Source: Synanceia verrucosa (taxonomy: Eukaryota; Chordata; Actinopteri; Perciformes; Synanceiidae). Taken from it: a DNA stretch of 64,000 nt. The notes beneath the pieces are model-generated. The model worked only from the letters and a program-made list of their open reading frames with translations, made no database searches and was not told the origin of the DNA. The stretch spans positions 663,001 to 727,000 of the forward strand of contig CM056570.1 of the NCBI GenBank assembly GCA_029721515.1, in the 5' to 3' direction. Position numbers and translations under genes: made by a program. This document shows positions 1 through 15,000 of the stretch, in pieces. Position 1 is the stretch's first letter, and every line of letters begins with the position of its first letter.

Positions 1-3000
1 CATTTTACATGTTATTTACTAATAAAAATACTATTATTACTGTGAAAAACCTAAGAATAAACATAAAGAATGAACTGTTTTTATGATGTGTCACACATTT
101 TACATGTTATTTACTAATAAAAATAATATTATTACTGTGAAAAACCTAAGAATGAACATAAAGAATGAACTGTTTTTATGATGTGTCACACATTTTACAT
201 GTTATTTACTAATAAAAATACTATTATTACTGTGAAAACCTAAGAATAAACATAAAGAATGAACTGTTTTTATGATGTGTCACACATTTTACATGTTATT
301 TACTAATAAAAATACTATTATTACTGTGAAAAACCTAAGAATGAACATAAAGAATGAACTGTTTTTATGATGTGTCACACATTTTACATGTTATTTACTA
401 ATAAAAATACTATTATTACTGTGAAAAACCTAAGAATGAACATAAAGAATGAACTGTTTTTATGATGTGTCACACATTTTACATGTTATTTACTAATAAA
501 AATACTATTATTACTGTGAAAAACCTAAGAATGAACATAAAGAATGAACTGTTTTTATGATGTGTCACACATTTTACATGTTATTTACTAATAAAAATAC
601 TATTATTACTGTGAAAAACCTAAGAATGAACATAAAGAATGAACTGTTTTTATGATGTGTCACACATTTTACATGTTATTTACTAATAAAAATACTATTA
701 TTACTGTGAAAAACCTAAGAATGAACATAAAGAATGAACTGTTTTTATGATGTGTCACACATTTTACATGTTATTTACTAATAAAAATACTATTATTACT
801 GTGAAAAACCTAAGAATAAACATACAGAATGAACTGTTTTTATGATGTGTCACACATTTTACATGTTATTTACTAATAAAAATACTATTATTACTGTGAA
901 AAACCTAAGAATGAACATAAAGAATGAACTGTTTTTATGATGTGTCACACATTTTACATGTTATTTACTAATAAAAATACTATTATTACTGTGAAAAACC
1001 TAAGAATAAACATAAAGAATGAACTGTTTTTATGATGTGTCACACATTTTACATGTTATTTACTAATAAAAATACTATTATTACTGTGAAAAACCTAAGA
1101 ATTAACATAAAGAATGAACTGTTTTTATGATGTGTCACACATTTTACATGTTATTTACTAATAAAAATACTATTATTACTGTGAAAAACCTAAGAATGAA
1201 CATAAAGAATGAACTGTTTTTATGATGTGTCACACATTTTACATGTTATTTACTAATAAAAATACTATTATTACTGTGAAAAACCTAAGAATGAACATAA
1301 AGAATGAACTGTTTTTATGATGTGTCACACATTTTACATGTTATTTACTAATAAAAATACTATTATTACTGTGAAAAAACTAAGAATAAACATAAAGAAT
1401 GTAATGTTTTTATGATGTGTCACACATTTTACATGTTATTTACTCATAAAAATACTATTATTACTGTGAAAAACCTAAGAATGAACATAAAGAATGAACT
1501 GTTTTTATGATGTGTCACACATTTTACATGTTATTTACTAATAAAAATACTATTATTACTGTGAAAAACCTAAGAATAAACATAAAGAATGAACTGTTTT
1601 TATGATGTGTCACACATTTTACATGTTATTTACTAATAAAAATACTATTATTACTGTGAAAAACCTAAGAATCAACATAAAGAATGAACTGTTTTTATGA
1701 TGTGTCACACATTTTACATGTTATTTACTAATAAAAATACTATTATTACTGTGAAAAACCTAAGAATGAACATAAAGAATGAACTGTTTTTATGATGTGT
1801 CACACATTTTACATGTTATTTACTAATAAAAATACTATTATTACTGTGAAAAACCTAAGAATAAACATAAAGAATGAACTGTTTTTATGATGTGTCACAC
1901 ATTTTACATGTTATTAACTAATAAAAATACTATTATTACTGTGAAAAACCTAAGAATCAACATAAAGAATGAACTGTTTTTATGATGTGTCACACATTTT
2001 ACATGTTATTTACTAATAAAAATACTATTATTACTGTGAAAAACCTAAGAATGAACATAAAGAATGAACTGTTTTTATGATGTGTCACACATTTTACATG
2101 TTATTTACTAATAAAAATACTATTATTACTGTGAAAAACCTAAGAATAAACATAAAGAATGAACTGTTTTTATGATGTGTCACACATTTTACATGTTATT
2201 TACTAATAAAAATACTATTATTACTGTGAAAAACCTAAGAATAAACATAAAGAATGAACTGTTTTTATGATGTGTCACACATTTTACATGTTATTTACTA
2301 ATAAAAATACTATTATTACTGTGAAAAACCTAAGAATGAACATAAAGAATGAACTGTTTTTATGATGTGTCACACATTTTACATGTTATTTACTAATAAA
2401 AATACTATTATTACTGTGAAAAACCTAAGAATAAACATAAAGAATGAACTGTTTTTATGATGTGTCACACATTTTACATGTTATTAACTAATAAAAATAC
2501 TATTATTACTGTGAAAAACCTAAGAATGAACATAAAGAATGAACTGTTTTTATGATGTGTCACACATTTTACATGTTATTTACTAATAAAAATACTATTA
2601 TTACTGTGAAAACCTAAGAATGAACATAAAGAATGAACTGTTTTTATGATGTGTCACACATTTTACATGTTATTTACTAATAAAAATACTATTATTACTG
2701 TGAAAAACCTAAGAATGAACATAAAGAATGAACTGTTTTTATGATGTGTCACACATTTTACATGTTATTTACTAATAAAAATACTATTATTACTGTGAAA
2801 AACCTAAGAATGAACATAAAGAATGAACTGTTTTTATGATGTGTCACACATTTTACATGTTATTTACTCATAAAAATACTATTATTACTGTGAAAAACCT
2901 AAGAATAAACATAAAGAATGAACTGTTTTTATGATGTGTCACACATTTTACATGTTATTTACTAATAAAAATACTATTATTACTGTGAAAAACCTAAGAA

Positions 3001-6000
3001 TTAACATAAAGAATGAACTGTTTTTATGATGTGTCACACATTTTACATGTTATTTACTAATAAAAATACTATTATTACTGTGAAAAACCTAAGAATAAAC
3101 ATAAAGAATGAACTGTTTTTATGATGTGTCACACATTTTACATGTTATTTACTAATAAAAATACTATTATTACTGTGAAAAACCTAAGAATAAACATAAA
3201 GAATGAACTGTTTTTATGATGTGTCACACATTTTACATGTTATTCACTAATAAAAATACTATTATTACTGTGAAAAACCTAAGAATCAACATAAAGAATG
3301 AACTGTTTTTATGATGTGTCACACATTTTACATGTTATTTACTAATAAAAATACTATTATTACTGTGAAAAACCTAAGAATGAACATAAAGAATGAACTG
3401 TTTTTATGATGTGTCACACATTTTACATGTTATTTACTAATAAAAATACTATTATTACTGTGAAAAACCTAAGAATGAACATACAGAATGAACTGTTTTT
3501 ATGATGTGTCACACATTTTACATGTTATTTACTAATAAAAATACTATTATTACTGTGAAAAACCTAAGAATGAACATAAAGAATGAACTGTTTTTATGAT
3601 GTGTCACACATTTTACATGTTATTTACTAATAAAAATACTATTATTACTGTGAAAAACCTAAGAATAAACATAAAGAATGAACTGTTTTTATGATGTGTC
3701 ACACATTTTACATGTTATTTACTAATAAAAATACTATTATTACTGTGAAAAACCTAAGAATGAACATAAAGAATGAACTGTTTTTATGATGTGTCACACA
3801 TTTTACATGTTATTTACTAATAAAAATACTATTATTACTGTGAAAAACCTAAGAATAAACATAAAGAATGAACTGTTTTTATGATGTGTCACACATTTTA
3901 CATGTTATTTACTAATAAAAATACTATTATTACTGTGAAAAACCTAAGAATGAACATAAAGAATGAACTGTTTTTATGATGTGTCACACATTTTACATGT
4001 TATTTACTAATAAAAATACTATTATTACTGTGAAAAACCTAAGAATAAACATAAAGAATGAACTGTTTTTATGATGTGTCACACATTTTACATGTTATTT
4101 ACTAATAAAAATACTATTATTACTGTGAAAAACCTAAGAATAAACATAAAGAATGAACTGTTTTTATGATGTGTCACACATTTTACATGTTATTCACTAA
4201 TAAAAATACTATTATTACTGTGAAAAACCTAAGAATAAACATAAAGAATGAACTGTTTTTATGATGTGTCACACATTTTACATGTTATTCACTAATAAAA
4301 ATACTATTATTACTGTGAAAAACCTAAGAATGAACATAAAGAATGAACTGTTTTTATGATGTGTCACACATTTTACATGTTATTTACTAATAAAAATACT
4401 ATTATTACTGTGAAAAACCTAAGAATAAACATAAAGAATGAACTGTTTTTATGATGTGTCACACATTTTACATGTTATTCACTAATAAAAATACTATTAT
4501 TACTGTGAAAAACCTAAGAATAAACATAAAGAATGAACTGTTTTTATGATGTGTCACACATTTTAAATTTTATTAACAAATAAAAATACTATTATTACTG
4601 TGAAAAACCTAAGAATAAACATAAAGAATGAACTGTTTTTATGATGTGTCACACATTTTACATGTTATTCACTAATAAAAATACTATTATTACTGTGAAA
4701 AACCTAAGAATAAACATAAAGAATGAACTGTTTTTATGATGTGTCACACATTTTACATGTTATTTACTAATAAAAATACTATTATTACTGTGAAAAACCT
4801 AAGAATAAACATAAAGAATGAACTGTTTTTATGATGTGTCACACATTTTACATGTTATTTACTAATAAAAATACTATTATTACTGTGAAAAACCTAAGAA
4901 TAAACATAAAGAATGAACTGTTTTTATGATGTGTCACACATTTTACATGTTATTTACTAATAAAAATACTATTATTACTGTGAAAAACCTAAGAATAAAC
5001 ATAAAGAATGAACTGTTTTTATGATGTGTCACACATTTTACATGTTATTTACTAATAAAAATACTATTATTACTGTGAAAAACCTAAGAATGAACATAAA
5101 GAATGAACTGTTTTTATGATGTGTCACACATTTTACATGTTATTTACTAATAAAAATACTATTATTACTGTGAAAAACCTAAGAATGAACATAAAGAATG
5201 AACTGTTTTTATGATGTGTCACACATTTTACATGTTATTTACTAATAAAAATACTATTATTACTGTGAAAAACCTAAGAATAAACATAAAGAATGAACTG
5301 TTTTTATGATGTGTCACACATTTTACATGTTATTAACTAATAAAAATACTATTATTACTGAGAAAAACCTAAGAATGAACATAAAGAATGAACTGTTTTT
5401 ATGATGTGTCACACATTTTACATGTTATTTACTAATAAAAATACTATTATTACTGTGAAAAACCTAAGAATAAACATAAAGAATGAACTGTTTTTATGAT
5501 GTGTCACACATTTTACATGTTATTCACTAATAAAAATACTATTATTACTGTGAAAAACCTAAGAATAAACATAAAGAATGAACTGTTTTTATGATGTGTC
5601 ACACATTTTACATGTTATTTACTAATAAAAATACTATTATTACTGTGAAAAACCTAAGAATGAACATAAAGAATGAACTGTTTTTATGATGTGTCACACA
5701 TTTTACATGTTATTTACTAATAAAAATACTATTATTACTGTGAAAAACCTAAGAATAAACATAAAGAATGAACTGTTTTTATGATGTGTCACACATTTTA
5801 CATGTTATTTACTAATAAAAATACTATTATTACTGTGAAAAACCTAAGAATAAACATAAAGAATGAACTGTTTTTATGATGTGTCACACATTTTACATGT
5901 TATTTACTAATAAAAATACTATTATTACTGTGAAAAACCTAAGAATAAACATAAAGAATGAACTGTTTTTATGATGTGTCACACATTTTACATGTTATTT

Positions 6001-9000
6001 ACTAATAAAAATACTATTATTACTGTGAAAAACCTAAGAATGAAACATAAAGAATGAACTGTTTTTATGATGTGTCACACATTTTACATGTTATTTACTA
6101 ATAAAAATACTATTATTACTGTGAAAACCTAAGAATGAACATAAAGAATGAACTGTTTTTATGATGTGTCACACATTTTACATGTTATTTACTAATAAAA
6201 ATACTATTATTACTGTGAAAAACCTAAGAATAAACATAAAGAATGAACTGTTTTTATGATGTGTCACACATTTTACATGTTATTTACTAATAAAAATACT
6301 ATTATTACTGTGAAAAACCTAAGAATAAACATAAAGAATGAACTGTTTTTATGATGTGTCACACATTTTACATGTTATTTACTAATAAAAATACTATTAT
6401 TACTGTGAAAAACCTAAGAATAAACATAAAGAATGAACTGTTTTTATGATGTGTCACACATTTTACATGTTATTTACTAATAAAAATACTATTATTACTG
6501 TGAAAAACCTAAGAATGAACATAAAGAATGAACTGTTTTTATGATGTGTCACACATTTTACATGTTATTTACTAATAAAAATACTATTATTACTGTGAAA
6601 AACCTAAGAATAAACATAAAGAATGAACTGTTTTTATGATGTGTCACACATTTTACATGTTATTTACTAATAAAAATACTATTATTACTGTGAAAAACCT
6701 AAGAATGAACATAAAGAATGAACTGTTTTTATGATGTGTCACACATTTTACATGTTATTTACTAATAAAAATACTATTATTACTGTGAAAAACCTAAGAA
6801 TAAACATAAAGAATGAACTGTTTTTATGATGTGTCACACATTTTACATGTTATTTACTAATAAAAATACTATTATTACTGTGAAAAACCTAAGAATAAAC
6901 ATAAAGAATGAACTGTTTTTATGATGTGTCACACATTTTACATGTTATTTACTAATAAAAATACTATTATTACTGTGAAAAACCTAAGAATGAACATAAA
7001 GAATGAACTGTTTTTATGATGTGTCACACATTTTACATGTTATTTACTAATAAAAATACTATTATTACTGTGAAAAACCTAAGAATAAACATAAAGAATG
7101 AACTGTTTTTATGATGTGTCACACATTTTACATGTTATTTACTAATAAAAATACTATTATTACTGTGAAAAACCTAAGAATGAACATAAAGAATGAACTG
7201 TTTTTATGATGTGTCACACATTTTACATGTTATTTACTAATAAAAATACTATTATTACTGTGAAAAACCTAAGAATGAACATAAAGAATGAACTGTTTTT
7301 ATGATGTGTCACACATTTTACATGTTATTTACTAATAAAAATACTATTATTACTGTGAAAAACCTAAGAATAAACATAAAGAATGAACTGTTTTTATGAT
7401 GTGTCACACATTTTACATGTTATTTACTAATAAAAATACTATTATTACTGTGAAAAACCTAAGAATGAACATAAAGAATGAACTGTTTTTATGATGTGTC
7501 ACACATTTTACATGTTATTTACTAATAAAAATACTATTATTACTGTGAAAAACCTAAGAATAAACACAAAGAATGAACTGTTTTTATGATGTGTCACACA
7601 TTTTACATGTTATTCACTAATAAAAATACTATTATTACTGTGAAAAACCTAAGAATAAACATAAAGAATGAACTGTTTTTATGATGTGTCACACATTTTA
7701 CATGTTATTCACTAATAAAAATACTATTATTACTGTGAAAAACCTAAGCATGAACATAAAGAATGAACTGTTTTTATGATGTGTCACACATTTTACATGT
7801 TATTTACTAATAAAAATACTATTATTACTGTGAAAAACCTAAGAATAAACATAAAGAATGAACTGTTTTTATGATGTGTCACACATTTTACATGTTATTT
7901 ACTAATAAAAATACTATTATTACTGTGAAAAACCTAAGAATAAACATAAAGAATGAACTGTTTTTATGATGTGTCACACATTTTACATGTTATTTACTAA
8001 TAAAAATACTATTATTACTGTGAAAAACCTAAGAATGAACATAAAGAATGAACTGTTTTTATGATGTGTCACACATTTTACATGTTATTTACTAATAAAA
8101 ATACTATTATTACTGTGAAAAACCTAAGAATAAACATAAAGAATGAACTGTTTTTATGATGTGTCACACATTTTACATGTTATTTACTAATAAAAATACT
8201 ATTATTACTGTGAAAAACCTAAGAATGAACATAAAGAATGAACTGTTTTTATGATGTGTCACACATTTTACATGTTATTTACTAATAAAAATACTATTAT
8301 TACTGTGAAAAACCTAAGAATAAACATAAAGAATGAACTGTTTTTATGATGTGTCACACATTTTACATGTTATTTACTAATAAAAATACTATTATTACTG
8401 TGAAAAACCTAAGAATAAACATAAAGAATGAACTGTTTTTATGATGTGTCACACATTTTACATGTTATTTACTAATAAAAATACTATTATTACTGTGAAA
8501 AACCTAAGAATGAACATAAAGAATGAACTGTTTTTATGATGTGTCACACATTTTACATGTTATTTACTAATAAAAATACTATTATTACTGTGAAAAACCT
8601 AAGAATGAACATAAAGAATGAACTGTTTTTATGATGTGTCACACATTTTACATGTTATTTACTAATAAAAATACTATTATTACTGTGAAAAACCTAAGAA
8701 TGAACATAAAGAATGAACTGTTTTTATGATGTGTCACACATTTTACATGTTATTTACTAATAAAAATACTATTATTACTGTGAAAAACCTAAGAATGAAC
8801 ATAAAGAATGAACTGTTTTTATGATGTGTCACACATTTTACATGTTATTTACTAATAAAAATACTATTATTACTGTGAAAAACCTAAGAATAAACATAAA
8901 GAATGAACTGTTTTTATGATGTGTCACACATTTTACATGTTATTTACTAATAAAAATACTATTATTACTGTGAAAAACCTAAGAATAAACATAAAGAATG

Positions 9001-12000
9001 AACTGTTTTTATGATGTGTCACACATTTTACATGTTATTTACTAATAAAAATACTATTATTACTGTGAAAAACCTAAGAATAAACATAAAGAATGAACTG
9101 TTTTTATGATGTGTCACACATTTTACATGTTATTTACTAATAAAAATACTATTATTACTGTGAAAAACCTAAGAATGAACATAAAGAATGAACTGTTTTT
9201 ATGATGTGTCACACATTTTACATGTTATTTACTAATAAAAATACTATTATTACTGTGAAAAACCTAAGAATGAACATAAAGAATGAACTGTTTTTATGAT
9301 GTGTCACACATTTTACATGTTATTTACTAATAAAAATACTATTATTACTGTGAAAAACCTAAGAATAAACATAAAGAATGAACTGTTTTTATGATGTGTC
9401 ACACATTTTACATGTTATTTACTAATAAAAATACTATTATTACTGTGAAAAACCTAAGAATAAACATAAAGAATGAACTGTTTTTATGATGTGTCACACA
9501 TTTTACATGTTATTTACTAATAAAAATACTATTATTACTGTGAAAAACCTAAGAATAAACATAAAGAATGAACTGTTTTTATGATGTGTCACACATTTTA
9601 CATGTTATTTACTAATAAAAATACTATTATTACTGTGAAAAACCTAAGAATAAACATAAAGAATGAACTGTTTTTATGATGTGTCACACATTTTACATGT
9701 TATTTACTAATAAAAATACTATTATTACTGTGAAAAACCTAAGAATGAACATAAAGAATGAACTGTTTTTATGATGTGTCACACATTTTACATGTTATTT
9801 ACTAATAAAAATACTATTATTACTGTGAAAAACCTAAGAATGAACATAAAGAATGAACTGTTTTTATGATGTGTCACACATTTTACATGTTATTCACTAA
9901 TAAAAATACTATTATTACTGTGAAAAACCTAAGAATAAACATAAAGAATGAACTGTTTTTATGATGTGTCACACATTTTACATGTTATTCACTAATAAAA
10001 ATACTATTATTACTGTGAAAAACCTAAGAATAAACATAAAGAATGAACTGTTTTTATGATGTGTCACACATTTTACATGTTATTTACTAATAAAAATACT
10101 ATTATTACTGTGAAAAACCTAAGAATAAACATAAAGAATGAACTGTTTTTATGATGTGTCACACATTTTACATGTTATTTACTAATAAAAATACTATTAT
10201 TACTGTGAAAAACCTAAGAATGAACATAAAGAATGAACTGTTTTTATGATGTGTCACACATTTTACATGTTATTTACTAATAAAAATACTATTATTACTG
10301 TGAAAAACCTAAGAATGAACATAAAGAATGAACTGTTTTTATGATGTGTCACACATTTTACATGTTATTTACTAATAAAAATACTATTATTACTGTGAAA
10401 AACCTAAGAATAAACATAAAGAATGAACTGTTTTTATGATGTGTCACACATTTTACATGTTATTTACTAATAAAAATACTATTATTACTGTGAAAAACCT
10501 AAGAATGAACATAAAGAATGAACTGTTTTTATGATGTGTCACACATTTTACATGTTATTTACTAATAAAAATACTATTATTACTGTGAAAAACCTAAGAA
10601 TAAACATAAAGAATGAACTGTTTTTATGATGTGTCACACATTTTACATGTTATTTACTAATAAAAATACTATTATTACTGTGAAAAACCTAAGAATAAAC
10701 ATAAAGAATGAACTGTTTTTATGATGTGTCACACATTTTACATGTTATTTACTAATAAAAATACTATTATTACTGTGAAAAACCTAAGAATAAACATAAA
10801 GAATGAACTGTTTTTATGATGTGTCACACATTTTACATGTTATTTACTAATAAAAATACTATTATTACTGTGAAAAACCTAAGAATGAACATAAAGAATG
10901 AACTGTTTTTATGATGTGTCACACATTTTACATGTTATTTACTAATAAAAATACTATTATTACTGTGAAAACCTAAGAATAAACATAAAGAATGAACTGT
11001 TTTTATGATGTGTCACACATTTTACATGTTATTTACTAATAAAAATACTATTATTACTGTGAAAACCTAAGAATAAACATAAAGAATGAACTGTTTTTAT
11101 GATGTGTCACACATTTTACATGTTATTTACTAATAAAAATACTATTATTACTGTGAAAACCTAAGAATGAACATAAAGAATGAACTGTTTTTATGATGTG
11201 TCACACATTTTACATGTTATTTACTAATAAAAATACTATTATTACTGTGAAAAACCTAAGAATGAACATAAAGAATGAACTGTTTTTATGATGTGTCACA
11301 CATTTTACATGTTATTTACTAATAAAAATACTATTATTACTTTGAAAAACATAAGCATGAACATAAAGAATGAACTGTTTTTATGATGTGTCACACATTT
11401 TACATGTTATTTACTAATAAAAATACTATTATTACTGTGAAAAACCTAAGAATAAACATAAAGAATGAACTGTTTTTATGATGTGTCACACATTTTACAT
11501 GTTATTTACTAATAAAAATACTATTATTACTGTGAAAAACCTAAGAATAAACATAAAGAATGAACTGTTTTTATGATGTGTCACACATTTTACATGTTAT
11601 TCACTAATAAAAATACTATTATTACTGTGAAAAACCTAAGAATAAACATAAAGAATGAACTGTTTTTATGATGTGTCACACATTTTACATGTTATTTACT
11701 AATAAAAATACTATTATTACTGTGAAAACCTAAGAATGAACATAAAGAATGAACTGTTTTTATGATGTGTCACACATTTTACATGTTATTTACTAATAAA
11801 AATACTATTATTACTGTGAAAAACCTAAGAATAAACATAAAGAATGAACTGTTTTTATGATGTGTCACACATTTTACATGTTATTTACTAATAAAAATAC
11901 TATTATTACTGTAGAAAAACCTAAGAATAAACATAAAGAATGAACTGTTTTTATGATGTGTCACACATTTTACATGTTATTTACTAATAAAAATACTATT

Positions 12001-15000
12001 ATTACTGTGAAAAACCTAAGAACAAACATAAAGAATGAACTGTTTTTATGATGTTTCACACATTTTACATGTTATTTACTAATAAAAATACTATTATTAC
12101 TGTGAAAAACCGAAGAATGAACATAAAGAATGAACTGTTTTTATGATGTGTCCCACATTTTACTTGTTATTTACTAATAAAAATACTATTATTACTGTGA
12201 AAAACCTAAGAATGAACATAAAGAATGAACTGTTTTTATGATGTGTCACACATTTTACATGTTATTTACTAATAAAAATACTATTATTACTGTGAAAAAC
12301 CTAAGAATGAACATACAGAATGAACTGTTTTTATGATGTGTCACACATTTTACATGTTATTCACTAATAAAAATACTATTATTACTGTGAAAAACCTAAG
12401 AATAAACATAAAGAATGAACTGTTTTTATGATGTGTCACACATTTTACATGTTATTTACTAATAAAAATACTATTATTACTGTGAAAAACCTAAGAATGA
12501 ACATAAAGAATGAACTGTTTTTATGATGTGTCACACATTTTACATGTTATTCACTAATAAAAATACTATTATTACTGTGAAAAACCTAAGAATGAACATA
12601 AAGAATGAACTGTTTTTATGATGTGTCACACATTTTACATGTTATTTACTAATAAAAATACTATTATTACTGTGAAAAACCTAAGAATAAACATAAAGAA
12701 TGAACTGTTTTTATGATGTGTCACACATTTTACATGTTATTTACTAATAAAAATACTATTATTACTGTGAAAAACCTAAGAATAAACATAAAGAATGAAC
12801 TGTTTTTATGATGTGTCACACATTTTACATGTTATTTACTAATAAAAATACTATTATTACTGTGAAAAACCTAAGAATGAACATAAAGAATGAACTGTTT
12901 TTATGATGTGTCACACATTTTACATGTTATTTACTAATAAAAATACTATTATTACTGTGAAAAACCTAAGAATAAACATAAAGAATGAACTGTTTTTATG
13001 ATGTGTCACACATTTTACATGTTATTTACTAATAAAAATACTATTATTACTGTGAAAAACCTAAGAATAAACATAAAGAATGAACTGTTTTTATGATGTG
13101 TCACACATTTTACATGTTATTTACTAATAAAAATACTATTATTACTGTGAAAAACCTAAGAATAAACATAAAGAATGAACTGTTTTTATGATGTGTCACA
13201 CATTTTACATGTTATTTACTAATAAAAATACTATTATTACTGTGAAAAACCTAAGAATGAACATAAAGAATGAACTGTTTTTATGATGTGTCACACATTT
13301 TACATGTTATTTACTAATAAAAATACTATTATTACTGTGAAAAACCTAAGAATAAACATAAAGAATGAACTGTTTTTATGATGTGTCACACATTTTACAT
13401 GTTATTTACTAATAAAAATACTATTATTACTGTGAAAAACCTAAGAATGAACATAAAGAATGAACTGTTTTTATGATGTGTCACACATTTTACATGTTAT
13501 TTACTAATAAAAATACTATTATTACTGTGAAAAACCTAAGAATGAACATAAAGAATGAACTGTTTTTATGATGTGTCACACATTTTACATGTTATTTACT
13601 AATAAAAATACTATTATTACTGTGAAAAACCTAAGAATGAACATAAAGAATGAACTGTTTTTATGATGTGTCACACATTTTACATGTTATTTACTAATAA
13701 AAATACTATTATTACTGTGAAAAACCTAAGAATGAACATAAAGAATGAACTGTTTTTATGATGTGTCACACATTTTACATGTTATTTACTAATAAAAATA
13801 ATATTATTACTGTGAAAAACATAAGCATGAACATAAAGAATGAACTGTTTTTATGATGTGTCACACATTTTACATGTTATTTACTAATAAAAATACTATT
13901 ATTACTGTGAAAAACCTAAGAATGAACATAAAGAATGAACTTTTTTTATGATGTGTCACACATTTTAAATGTTATTTACTAATATAAATACTATTATTAC
14001 TGTGAAAAACCTTAGAATGAACATAAAGAATGAACTGTTTTTATGATGTGTCACACATTTTACATGTTATTTACTAATAAAAATACTATTATTACTGTGA
14101 AAAACCTAAGAATAAACATAAAGAATGAACTGTTTTTATGATGTGTCACACATTTTACATGTTATTTACTAATAAAAATACTATTATTACTGTGAAAAAC
14201 CTAAGCATGAACATAAAGAATGAACTGTTTTTATGATGTGTCACACATTTTACATGTTATTTACTAATAAAAATACTATTATTACTGTGAAAAACCTAAG
14301 AATAAACATAAAGAATGAACTGTTTTTATGATGTGTCACACATTTTACATGTTATTTACTAATAAAAATACTATTATTACTGTGAAAAACCTAAGAATGA
14401 ACATAAAGAATGAACTGTTTTTATGATGTGTCACACATTTTACATGTTATTCACTAATAAAAATACTATTATTACTGTGAAAAACCTAAGAATGAACATA
14501 AAGAATGAACTGTTTTTATGATGTGTCACACATTTTACATGTTATTTACTAATAAAAATACTATTATTACTGTGAAAAACCTAAGAATAAACATACAGAA
14601 TGAACTGTTTTTATGATGTGTCACACATTTTACATGTTATTTACTAATAAAAATACTATTATTACTGTGAAAAACCTAAGAATAAACATAAAGAATGAAC
14701 TGTTTTTATGATGTGTCACACATTTTACATGTTATTTACTAATAAAAATACTATTATTACTGTGAAAAACCTAAGAATGAACATAAAGAATGAACTGTTT
14801 TTATGATGTGTCACACATTTTACATGTTATTTACTAATAAAAATACTATTATTACTGTGAAAAACCTAAGAATAAACATAAAGAATGAACTGTTTTTATG
14901 ATGTGTCACACATTTTACATGTTATTTACTAATAAAAATACTATTATTACTGTGAAAAACCTAAGAATGAACATAAAGAATGAACTGTTTTTATGATGTG

